Assembly (NCBI GenBank): GCA_964244655.1
Contig: CAXTJU010000125.1
Span: 1-8,187, forward strand
Source: LMUY01 sp964244655
GTDB taxonomy: Bacteria; Pseudomonadota; Alphaproteobacteria; Acetobacterales; Acetobacteraceae
DNA length: 8,187 bases
Direction: 5' to 3'
A model generated the notes under the pieces. It made no database searches, had not been told where the DNA came from, and worked only from the letters and a program-made list of their open reading frames with translations. This document shows, in pieces, positions 1 to 7,524 of this stretch; position 1 is the first letter of the stretch, and the number at the start of each line of letters is the position of its first letter. A program made the translations under genes and the position numbers.

Positions 1-1181
1 GTGCCGCCGTAGGCGTCGTTGATGAACGAGATGCCCACCGTCTTCTGACCCGTGCCCCAGTTGCCGGCGAGGGAGATGTCCTGCACCGCGCCGGCGGCGT
101 GGGAGGCGGTGGCGGTGTAGGTGCCGCCGACCGTCTGGCCGTTGATCGTGACGTTGAACTGCGCATCGCCCTGCCAGGCGTCCTCCGACACGCCCAGCAC
201 CAGCGTGTCGGGCGAGCCCGGGTCCGGGAGCATCGGCGTGGGGGCCGGCGTCGGCGTCGGCGAGGGGGCCGAACCGCTGTTGGAGCTGGGTTCGCTGGTA
301 AGCAACGTGTTGCCGCTGTCGTCGGCGGGGCCGGACGATATGGTGGTCCAGCCGTACAGCTGGTTGTTGTTGATCTCGGCGGTGGCGGACGTGTCGTTCA
401 CCACGGTGGTGGTGGAGTCCGACGTGTCGTCGTTGAGGATCGTGTTGTTCTGCACCAGCAGGCTGGAGCTGGCATAGACGTTGCCCTCCTCGCCCGTGGT
501 GATGCCGATCGGGTTGGACGCGTTGGCGCCTTTCTCGATCATGTTGCCGGTGATGACGCCGTTGCCGCCGTTCGGCAGGTCGATCTCGTAGCTGGCCGTG
601 CCGGATGCACCGTCCGTGATGGTGTTGTTGGTGACGGTGGTGTTGGCAGCCCGGCTCTTGATGTCGTGGCCCGCGTTGGCGTCGGTGATCGTGCTGTTCT
701 CGATCGTGGCGCTCTGGATGGCGCCGATGTAGATGTTGTGGGTGTAGCCGTCGCCCGCGCCGTTGCCGGTGAAGGTCGAGCTGTCGATGGTGATGCTGCC
801 CGCCGGGTCAGCCGCGCCGAGCAGGCCATCCTGGTTGTCGTGGATGGTGTCGTTCGCCAGGGTCAGCGTGCCGCCCTCGTAGCGGATGCCGGCGCCGTTG
901 CCGGAGGACACGGTGGCGCCCGAAAGGTCGAACCCGTTGATCGCCACGGTGACGCCGGAGCCGCCCTCGTCGATGATGGCCTTGCCGTCCGGCGGCTGCT
1001 GGGTCGCCACGATGCTGACGGTGCCGCCCACCGCTTGCAGCGTCAGGTCCTGGCTGATGGTGACGAAGTCGTTGGTGTAGGTGCCGGTATCGACGGCGAC
1101 CGTGTCGCCGCTGCTGGAGGCCGCGACGGCGGCTTCGATGGTGGAGTATTCCTCGCCGTTGCCGACGGTCAGGGTCGCCAT
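1..1181 (-). CDS. Right-handed beta-helix protein with CBM60-like module (C-terminus off window)
   Basis: Translated from the ATG at 1181 this gives 393 complete codons and runs off the left edge, so the C-terminus is missing. Residues 1-20 (MATLTVGNGEEYSTIEAAVA) are the usual opening of pectin-lyase-like beta-helix proteins. Residues about 75-290 are short Asn/Thr/Ile-rich strands typical of a right-handed parallel beta-helix, including YTHNIYIG (147-153), GHDIKSRA (171-178) and EIDLPNGGNG (199-208). A Ser/Pro/Thr linker follows at about 297-325 (SPTPTPAPTP). From about 326 the sequence (LVLGVSEDAWQGDAQF, then TASHAAG and FINDAYGG) matches what I know of calcium-dependent xylan-binding CBM60-type modules. 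There is no N-terminal signal peptide, so type I secretion through a C-terminal signal outside the window is a reasonable inference. The role is probably extracellular carbohydrate or matrix binding; a catalytic activity cannot be shown. An AGGA at 1192-1195, 10 nt upstream, supports the start. Confidence 0.88.
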   Translation of the reverse strand, partial: MATLTVGNGEEYSTIEAAVAASSSGDTVAVDTGTYTNDFVTISQDLTLQAVGGTVSIVATQQPPDGKAIIDEGGSGVTVAINGFDLSGATVSSGNGAGIRYEGGTLTLANDTIHDNQDGLLGAADPAGSITIDSSTFTGNGAGDGYTHNIYIGAIQSATIENSTITDANAGHDIKSRAANTTVTNNTITDGASGTASYEIDLPNGGNGVITGNMIEKGANASNPIGITTGEEGNVYASSSLLVQNNTILNDDTSDSTTTVVNDTSATAEINNNQLYGWTTISSGPADDSGNTLLTSEPSSNSGSAPSPTPTPAPTPMLPDPGSPDTLVLGVSEDAWQGDAQFNVTINGQTVGGTYTATASHAAGAVQDISLAGNWGTGQKTVGISFINDAYGG

Positions 1182-1405
1182 AAGTGTTTTGTCCTGTCGC
1201 CCGTAGCCGTTCGCGGCAGCATCGTCAGAGTTGCCCCATCACGATCCTGCCACCTGAGGCGGGTCCTGCTAGCGAAATGCTTTGTAGAAGGCAATCTGCC
1301 GAGGACATGATTTACGCAGTTTCACGACGGGAAACATAATGACGATTGTGCTGCGGCGTTACTGCCTGCGGGAGAATGCAGACGCAGGCAGCAGGGCGCG
1401 CCGGG
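1182..1405. other. Intergenic spacer: leader of the beta-helix gene and downstream region of the RND operon
   Basis: This stretch lies between two minus-strand genes and is less GC-rich than its surroundings around 1270-1350, as expected of a promoter-bearing region. It should hold the promoter of the beta-helix gene. I see no convincing -35/-10 pair; TTGCCT to TAGCAG on the minus strand, with a 17-nt spacer, is only a weak candidate. A short inverted repeat, GTTTC (1319-1323) and GAAAC (1331-1335) separated by 7 nt, could be a regulator site, but arms of 5 bp are weak evidence. No small coding gene is supported. Confidence 0.5.
1362..1391 (-). terminator. Hairpin downstream of the RND gene, possible weak terminator
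   Basis: A perfect 9-bp inverted repeat, CTGCCTGCG (1362-1370) and CGCAGGCAG (1383-1391), encloses a 12-nt loop. It starts 15 nt past the stop codon of the RND transporter gene, where an operon-end hairpin is expected. The stem is GC-rich, but no T-run follows on the minus strand (the next bases are TAACGCC), so it is not a canonical intrinsic terminator. It may instead be a 3'-end stabilising hairpin or act with Rho. Confidence 0.4.
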
Positions 1406-4400
1406 TCATTCCCCCGCTTGCGCCACCGCCTGCGGGACCGCGCGCCGGGTGCGGAACAGCTGCTGGATGACCGAGTAGAACACCGGGGTGAACACCAGGC
1501 CGAATCCGGTGACGCCTAGCATGCCGAAGAACACGGCGGTGCCGAGCGAGCGCCGCAGCTCCGCCCCTGCCCCGGTCGCCGTCACCAGCGGCACCACGCC
1601 GAGCACGAAGGCGAACGAGGTCATCAGGATCGGCCGCAGCCGGGTCCGCGCCGCCTGCACCGCCGCGTCGGGCGCGCTGGCCCCGGCGTCCTGCGCCTGC
1701 TTGGCGAACTCCACGATCAGGATCGCGTTCTTGGACGCCAGGCCCACCAGCACGACGAAGCCGATCTGCGCCAGGATGTCCACGCTCATGCCGCGCAGCA
1801 ACAGGCCGGACACCGCCGCCAGCAGGCACATCGGCACGATCAGCACCACCGACAGCGGCAGGCTCCAGCTCTCGTACTGGGCGGCCAGCACCATGAAGAC
1901 GAACAGCACGGAGGCGGCGAAGATCAGGATGGTGGTGTTGCCGGTCTGGCGCTGCTGGAAGGCGAGGTCCGTCCACTCGAACCCCACGCCCGCCGGCAGC
2001 GTCGCCTTGGCCAGCCGCTCCATCGCGGTCAGCCCGTAGCCGGAGGAGACGCCGGGCAGCGTGCCGCCCTGCACCTCGGCCGCCGGGAACAGGTCGTAAC
2101 GCGGCACCCGGTACGGCCCCGTGACATCGCGGAAGCTCGCCACCGAGCCGATCGGCACCATGGCGCCGGCCGTGTTGCGGGTCTTGAGCCGGGCGATGTC
2201 GGCGGTGGTGGTGCGGAACCTGCCATCGGCCTGCGCCACCACCTGGTAGGTGCGGCCCAAGTAGTTGAAGTCGTTGATGTAGGCCGACCCTAAGAAGACC
2301 TGCAACGCCTCGGCCACCTTGTCCGGCGACACGCCGAGCTTCTCGGCCTTCACCCGGTCGATGTCGGCGTAGATGGTGGGCGTGCCGGCGCTGAACGGGC
2401 TGAACACGCCCGCCAGGCCCGGCGTCCCGTTCGCCGCCGCGGCCAGGCCCTGCGCCGCCGCTTGCAACGCGGTCGGCCCGAGGCCCGCCTGGTCCTGCAG
2501 CAGCATCTTGAAGCCGCCGGCGTTGCCGATCCCCGCCACCGGCGGCGGCGCGATGGTGATGATGAACGCGTCCTCGATCACGGACAGGCGCTGCCGCAGG
2601 GAGGCCAGGACCACGTCGGCGGTGAGCCCCTGCGCGTCGCGTTCGGCAAACGGCTTCATCGGCGAGAAGATCGCCCCGGCGTTGGGCGCGTTGGTCAGCG
2701 TGGCGCCGTCCAGCCCGGAGAAGCCTACCGCGTGCGCGACGCCCGGCGTCGCCAGAATGATCTTGGCCGCTTCCCGCACCACGGCGTCCGTCCGCGCCAG
2801 CGAGGCGCCGGGAGGCAGCTGCACGACGGTGATCAGGTAACCCTGGTCCAGCTCCGGGATGAACCCGGTGGGCGCCCGGCTGAACTGCCAACCGGTGAGG
2901 CCGATCAGCACGGCATACGCCACCAGCATGAGCGCGCTCATGCGGATCAGCCGCGCCGTCAGCAGGCCGAAGCGCACCGACAGCCACTCGAAGCCGCGGT
3001 TGAAGCCGTCGAAGAACGCCACGACCGGACGCGCCAGCAGCCCCCGCCGGCTTGGTCCGGCATGGGCCAAATGCGGCTTGAACAGGATGGCGCACAGCGC
3101 GGGGCTGAGCGTCAGCGAGACGAAGCAGGAAATCACCGTCGAGGCGGCGATGGTCACGGCGAACTGGCGGAAGAACTGGCCGGAGATGCCGGAGATGAAC
3201 GCGGACGGGATGAACACCGCGCACAGCGTGAGTGCTATGGCGATCAGCGCGCCGCCGACCTCGTCCATGGTGCGGTGCGCCGCCTCGCGGGGGGACATGC
3301 CGAGCCGCAGGTTGCGCTCGACGTTCTCCACCACGACGATCGCGTCATCGACCACGATGCCGACCGCCAGCACCAGTCCGAACAGCGACAGGTTGTTCAG
3401 CGAGAAGCCGAGTGCTGCCAGCACCGCGAATGTGCCGATCAGCGACACCGGGATCGCCACGATCGGGATGACCGAGGCGCGCCAGGTTTGCAGGAACAGG
3501 ATGACCACCACCACGACCAGCGCCACCGCTTCGAGGATGGTCACCAGCACCTCGTGCACCGACTGCGCGATGAAGCCCGTGGTGTCATAGACGATGTCGT
3601 AGCGCAGCCCTGCGGGGAACTGCTTGGACAGCTCGTCCATGGCCGCATGGATGTGCCGCGCCGTGGACAGGGCGTTGGAGCCGGGCTGCTGGAACACGAT
3701 CAGCGGCACGGCGTCGAGCACGTCGAGGTAGCCGTTGGAGCCGTAGTCCTGCGCGCCCAGCTCCACCCGGCCGATGTCGCTGACGCGGGTGACCCGGCCG
3801 GCGCCGTCGGTCTTGACGATGACCTGGCCGAACTGCGCCGGGTCAACCAGCCGGCCCTGGGTCTGCACGTTCAGCTGGAACGCGCCGGGCTGCGGCACCG
3901 GCGGCTGCCCGAGCACGCCGGAGGACACCTGCACGTTCTGCGCCTGCAACGCGGCCACCACCTCGCCGCCGGTCAGGTTGTGGGCGGCGACCTTGTCCGG
4001 GTCGAGCCAGATGCGCATCGAGTAGTCGCGCCCGCCGAACACCTGTACGTCGCCCACGCCGTCCTGCCGCGCCAGCGTGTCCTTCACGTGCAGCGTCGCG
4101 TAGTTGGACAGGTAGATCTGGTCGCGCGAATGGTCGGGCGACGAGAGGTGGATCACCATCATCAGGTCGGGCGAGCTCTTGATGACGGTGACGCCGAGCC
4201 GCTGCACCGCGTCCGGCAGGCGGGGCAGCGCCACGGCGACGCGGTTCTGCGTCAGCACCTGCGCCGTGTCGAGGTTGGTGCCCAGCTTGAAGGTGACGGA
4301 GATGACGAGCTTGCCGTCGCCGGTCGCCTGGCTGCTCAGGTACAGCATGTTCTCGACGCCGTTGATCTGCTGCTCGATCGGCGTCGCTACCGTCTGGCTC

Positions 4401-4576
4401 AGCACCTCGGCGGACGCGCCGGGATAGGTCGCGGTCACCTGCACGATCGGCGGCGCGATGGACGGATACTGCGACACCGGCAGCGTGAAGTAGGCGACGC
4501 CGCCCACGATGGTGATGAACAGCGACAGCACCGAGGCGAAGATCGGGTGGTCGATGAAGAAGTGCGAGATGCGCAT
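1406..4576 (-). CDS. RND multidrug efflux transporter, HAE1 (AcrB-like) family
   Basis: This 1056-aa protein has the full length of AcrB/MexB-type inner-membrane proton antiporters, which export hydrophobic and amphiphilic compounds from the periplasm and inner membrane through a tripartite complex. The N-terminus MRISHFFIDHPIFASVLSLF is the family hallmark for TM1. The first porter domain follows, with YPGASAEV (51-58) and TPIEQQINGVENMLYL (65-80). The proton-relay aspartates are D410 and D411 in VGIVVDDAIVVVENVER, matching AcrB D407/D408, and K949 in GLASKNAILIVEF corresponds to the relay lysine. The second half repeats the pattern (FIPELDQGYL; AAQYESWSLP). No frameshift or truncation is visible. 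The start at 4576 is fixed by a strong GGAGG (4584-4588) 7 nt upstream, directly after the stop of the membrane fusion gene, so the two are co-transcribed. Substrates cannot be read from sequence. No outer-membrane channel gene follows. Confidence 0.96.
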   Translation of the reverse strand: MRISHFFIDHPIFASVLSLFITIVGGVAYFTLPVSQYPSIAPPIVQVTATYPGASAEVLSQTVATPIEQQINGVENMLYLSSQATGDGKLVISVTFKLGTNLDTAQVLTQNRVAVALPRLPDAVQRLGVTVIKSSPDLMMVIHLSSPDHSRDQIYLSNYATLHVKDTLARQDGVGDVQVFGGRDYSMRIWLDPDKVAAHNLTGGEVVAALQAQNVQVSSGVLGQPPVPQPGAFQLNVQTQGRLVDPAQFGQVIVKTDGAGRVTRVSDIGRVELGAQDYGSNGYLDVLDAVPLIVFQQPGSNALSTARHIHAAMDELSKQFPAGLRYDIVYDTTGFIAQSVHEVLVTILEAVALVVVVVILFLQTWRASVIPIVAIPVSLIGTFAVLAALGFSLNNLSLFGLVLAVGIVVDDAIVVVENVERNLRLGMSPREAAHRTMDEVGGALIAIALTLCAVFIPSAFISGISGQFFRQFAVTIAASTVISCFVSLTLSPALCAILFKPHLAHAGPSRRGLLARPVVAFFDGFNRGFEWLSVRFGLLTARLIRMSALMLVAYAVLIGLTGWQFSRAPTGFIPELDQGYLITVVQLPPGASLARTDAVVREAAKIILATPGVAHAVGFSGLDGATLTNAPNAGAIFSPMKPFAERDAQGLTADVVLASLRQRLSVIEDAFIITIAPPPVAGIGNAGGFKMLLQDQAGLGPTALQAAAQGLAAAANGTPGLAGVFSPFSAGTPTIYADIDRVKAEKLGVSPDKVAEALQVFLGSAYINDFNYLGRTYQVVAQADGRFRTTTADIARLKTRNTAGAMVPIGSVASFRDVTGPYRVPRYDLFPAAEVQGGTLPGVSSGYGLTAMERLAKATLPAGVGFEWTDLAFQQRQTGNTTILIFAASVLFVFMVLAAQYESWSLPLSVVLIVPMCLLAAVSGLLLRGMSVDILAQIGFVVLVGLASKNAILIVEFAKQAQDAGASAPDAAVQAARTRLRPILMTSFAFVLGVVPLVTATGAGAELRRSLGTAVFFGMLGVTGFGLVFTPVFYSVIQQLFRTRRAVPQAVAQAGE

Positions 4577-4588
4577 GGCTCAGCCTCC

Positions 4589-5809
4589 CTACTGGGCCGC
4601 GTCGATGGCGCCGGCGTGGGGCGCCACCTTGGCGCCGGGCCGCAGCCGCATCAGGCCGTTGATGATGACCTGGTCGGTGGGCGCCAGGCCGTGGGTGATG
4701 ATCCGCAGGTGGTCGCCTTCCAGCGCGCCGATCTCGACCGGCTTCGGCGTCACCGTGCCGTCCGCCGAGGCCACCATCAGCATCTTGCGCGACTGGTCGG
4801 TCACCAGGGCGGCGTCCGGCACCAGCAGCACGGGACGCGGGGCGGACATCGGCAGCTGCAGCCGGGCGAACTGACCCGGCGCGATCAGCAGGTCGGGGTT
4901 CGCCACCGTGGCGCGGGCGTGCATGGTGCCGCTGCCGCGATCCACCTGGTTGTCCAGGAAGTCGAGTTCGCCGCGGCGCTGCCACCCCGTCTCGTCGCTG
5001 AGGCTGACCTTGACGGAGCGGTCAAGCCCCGGCTGCTTGGTGGCCAGGAAGCGCTGGTAGGCGAGCGCGTCGGCCTCGCTCATGTCGAAGTCGAGGTGCA
5101 GCGGGTCGAGCGAGACGATGCTGGCGAGGCCGATGCCGCCGCTGCCGCTGATCAAGCTGCCGAGCGACACCTGGCGCGCGCCGATGCGGCCGGTGAACGG
5201 GGCGGTGATGCGGGTGAAGTCGAGGTTGAGCTGGGCCGCGCGGATCGCCGCCTTGGCCTGCTCGATCGTGGCCAGCGCCGCCTGCTGCACCTGGGTGCGC
5301 TGGTCGAGCGTCTCGGCGGAGGCGAAGTCGTTGCGGTGCAGGTCGGCGGAGCGGGACACCTCCTTGTTGGCCAGGTCGAGCCCGGCCACCGCGGTCTGGT
5401 ACTGCGCCATCGCCTGCTGCAGCTGGATCGCATACGGGCGCGGGTCGATCACGAACAGCAGGTCGCCCTTATGGACGATCTGGCCGTCGGTGAAGTGGAT
5501 CTCGGTCAGGTAGCCGCTGACCTGGGCGCGCAAATCCACCTGGTCCACGGCGGAGAACTGCCCGGTGAAGTCGGTCGATTGCGCGAGGCTGCGCTGCAAG
5601 GGCGGGCTCACGGTCACGGGCGCTGGCGGCGGCGGGGCCATGGCCGGCGCCGGCCCGGACCCGTGCCCGCTCCAGGCCCAAAGGCCCGCGCCGGCCAGGC
5701 CCAGCAGCACGGCCGTGGTGACGGCGAAGCGCGCCCCGCCACCCCGGCCGGCCCTGTCGGCGCGGGTGAACGGGGCCACGCTGCGCAGCGGCTCTGAATG
5801 ACCGGTCAT
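4589..5809 (-). CDS. RND efflux periplasmic adaptor (membrane fusion protein, AcrA/MexE-like)
   Basis: This 406-aa protein links the RND pump to an outer-membrane channel. A cytoplasmic, Arg-containing head (1-26) is followed by one hydrophobic segment at about 27-47 and a Pro/Ala-rich stretch to about 65. The first lipoyl half is at about 91-126 (VDLRAQVSGYLTEI, then GDLLFVIDPRPY). The helical hairpin spans about 127-197. The second lipoyl half (TRITAPFTGRIGARQVS, 199-215) leads to beta-barrel and membrane-proximal domains (VPDAALV at 330-336; QVIINGLMRLRPGAKV at 380-395). There is no lipobox cysteine after the hydrophobic segment, so it is probably anchored by an uncleaved transmembrane helix and not as a lipoprotein. 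The frame stays open upstream to beyond 5900, but the ATG at 5809 is favoured: GGAG (5816-5819) sits 6 nt upstream, and longer versions would run into the regulator gene. The start codon lies inside a 12-bp palindrome shared with the regulator gene. Confidence 0.94.
   Translation of the reverse strand: MTGHSEPLRSVAPFTRADRAGRGGGARFAVTTAVLLGLAGAGLWAWSGHGSGPAPAMAPPPPAPVTVSPPLQRSLAQSTDFTGQFSAVDQVDLRAQVSGYLTEIHFTDGQIVHKGDLLFVIDPRPYAIQLQQAMAQYQTAVAGLDLANKEVSRSADLHRNDFASAETLDQRTQVQQAALATIEQAKAAIRAAQLNLDFTRITAPFTGRIGARQVSLGSLISGSGGIGLASIVSLDPLHLDFDMSEADALAYQRFLATKQPGLDRSVKVSLSDETGWQRRGELDFLDNQVDRGSGTMHARATVANPDLLIAPGQFARLQLPMSAPRPVLLVPDAALVTDQSRKMLMVASADGTVTPKPVEIGALEGDHLRIITHGLAPTDQVIINGLMRLRPGAKVAPHAGAIDAAQ
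5798..5809. promoter_or_regulatory. Candidate TetR operator, copy 2 (palindrome at the adaptor start codon)
   Basis: ATGACCGGTCAT is a perfect 12-bp palindrome and is identical to the copy at 6429-6440. On the minus strand its first three bases are the start codon of the adaptor gene, so it is translated as Met-Thr-Gly-His. Symmetry does not continue beyond 12 bp. TetR-family repressors bind palindromes of about this size or a little longer, and the GACC/GGTC core is plausible for the NemR-like subgroup (from memory, unverified). Binding here could act as a roadblock inside the operon or control an internal promoter. Confidence 0.55.
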
Positions 5810-5815
5810 CTCATT

Positions 5816-5819
5816 CTCC
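5816..5819 (-). promoter_or_regulatory. Ribosome binding site of the adaptor gene
   Basis: GGAG on the minus strand lies 6 nt before the ATG at 5809. It decides the start in a frame that stays open for at least 40 more codons upstream. It sits in the 22-nt spacer after the regulator stop codon, next to a run of seven T residues on the minus strand (5823-5829). Confidence 0.7.
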
Positions 5820-5831
5820 AGCAAAAAAAGG

Positions 5832-6440
5832 TCAGCGCAGAAGGTGGGTGAACAGCGTGTCGATGTATTGCTGCAGCGGGCGACCGCTCTTGGCCACCCG
5901 GGCCCGCAGCATGGCGCCCTCCCAGGCATTGAGGGCGAAGGTGGCGAGGACCGCCGGGTCCGCCTCCGGCCGGAGCTGCCCCGCCTGCTGCGCCTGCAGC
6001 AGGCAGCGGGCGACGCGCTGGGTCCACTCGCCGTAGATCATTGACAGCCGGCCGGAGATGACGGGGCTGTGGTCCGACAGCTCGGCCGTCATGTTGCCCA
6101 CGAAGCAGCCGCAGGTGTAGTTCCTGGCCGCGATCTCGACGACGGCCTGCTCGAAGTAGCGCCGCAGCCGCGCCAGCGGCTCGGTGTCCTCCTGGTCCAG
6201 CATGGCAAGCGCCGGGGTGACCCTGTCGTCCCAGAAATACTCGACCACCGCAGCACCCAGCGTCTCCTTGCTGTCGAAATGGTTGTAGAACGAGCCCTTG
6301 GGCACGCCGGCGGCTTCGGTGATGTCCTGCACGCTCGACCCGTTGAAGCCCGAGCGGCTGAACACCGACACGCCGGCTTGCAGCAGGCGGTCGCGCACCG
6401 TCGGGCCATCCTTGGTCATCATGCCGATATGACCGGTCAT
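5832..6440 (-). CDS. TetR/AcrR-family transcriptional repressor of the efflux operon (NemR/AcuR-like)
   Basis: This 202-aa protein has the normal TetR length. Residues about 14-60 form the DNA-binding domain (VRDRLLQAGVSVFSRSGFNG, then the helix-turn-helix VQDITEAAGVPKGSFYNHFDSKE). The ligand-binding part contains NYTCGCFVGNMTAELSDHSP (108-125), which resembles the GC-containing motif of the NemR/AcuR-type subgroup, where a cysteine senses electrophiles or oxidants in NemR. Here C110 and C112 flank a glycine, and C146 is a third cysteine. It is the first gene of the operon, 22 nt ahead of the adaptor gene and co-directional with it, so autoregulation of the whole pump operon is likely. The start is uncertain. 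ATG 6440 has only a weak GAAG upstream. The tandem ATGs at 6422 and 6419 would give MMTKDGPTVRD, a more usual TetR N-terminus, and would leave the palindrome at 6429-6440 upstream of the gene. Confidence 0.92.
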   Translation of the reverse strand: MTGHIGMMTKDGPTVRDRLLQAGVSVFSRSGFNGSSVQDITEAAGVPKGSFYNHFDSKETLGAAVVEYFWDDRVTPALAMLDQEDTEPLARLRRYFEQAVVEIAARNYTCGCFVGNMTAELSDHSPVISGRLSMIYGEWTQRVARCLLQAQQAGQLRPEADPAVLATFALNAWEGAMLRARVAKSGRPLQQYIDTLFTHLLR

Positions 6441-6453
6441 CTTGGAACTTCAA
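6425..6453 (-). promoter_or_regulatory. Possible promoter of the regulator-efflux operon overlapping the operator
   Basis: On the minus strand, TTGAAG (6448-6453) and ATATCG (6425-6430) are separated by exactly 17 nt. The -35 is reasonable and the -10 is poor. The palindrome at 6429-6440 falls across the spacer and the edge of the -10, the classic position for TetR repression. If real, transcription would begin near the tandem ATGs at 6422/6419 and the regulator mRNA would be leaderless or nearly so. This is incompatible with translation from 6440. Confidence 0.3.
6429..6440. promoter_or_regulatory. Candidate TetR operator, copy 1 (palindrome at the regulator start)
   Basis: The perfect 12-bp palindrome ATGACCGGTCAT covers the first four codons of the regulator if translation starts at 6440, again reading Met-Thr-Gly-His. 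If it starts at 6422 or 6419, the palindrome lies just upstream. It borders the divergent intergenic region shared with the ABC exporter, the expected place for an autoregulatory operator. Exact repetition at 5798-5809 is the main evidence that it is a site and not chance coding sequence. Confidence 0.6.
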
Positions 6454-6546
6454 GCGGCGGGGCATTGCCAGCCGACCCGATGTCCCGCACATCTCCGCCC
6501 CGCCCGGCGCCCGATGCGCCAGGCATCCCCTTCCCCCGTGAGACGC
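6441..6546. other. Divergent intergenic region between the TetR-RND operon and the ABC exporter
   Basis: About 106 very GC-rich bases separate the two divergent start codons. It must contain at least the plus-strand promoter of the exporter, but I see no convincing -35/-10 pair for it. A short imperfect inverted repeat (GGCGC, 5 nt, GCGCC) near 6507-6521 is too short to interpret in this composition. Later or earlier starts of the ABC gene would change the true length of this region. Confidence 0.5.

Positions 6547-7520
<974 letters not shown>

Positions 7521-7524
<4 letters not shown>

Noticed and set aside
240..270. Repetitive GGCGTCGGCG-type bases as a possible tandem repeat
   Set aside because: They simply encode the Pro/Thr linker of the beta-helix protein; there is no repeat array beyond the coding pattern.
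99..1310. A plus-strand open frame of about 400 codons at the left edge
   Set aside because: The translation is almost entirely Gly/Val/Arg/Asp/Ala without domain character. The minus-strand reading of the same bases gives a coherent beta-helix and CBM60-like protein with a ribosome site.
1359..3224. A second minus-strand frame of 621 codons inside the RND gene
   Set aside because: It overlaps the RND frame, is Arg/Ala/Gly-rich and has no domain; a frame shadow.
2462..5797. A plus-strand open frame of over 1,100 codons antisense to the RND and adaptor genes
   Set aside because: It is a shadow of GC-rich third positions in the opposite-strand genes. Its translation is low-complexity Arg/His/Gln/Asp/Gly with no recognisable domain, while the minus strand gives intact family proteins throughout.
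6507..6521. Inverted repeat GGCGC-5 nt-GCGCC in the divergent intergenic region
   Set aside because: Five-base G/C arms are expected by chance in DNA of this composition, and there is no second copy.
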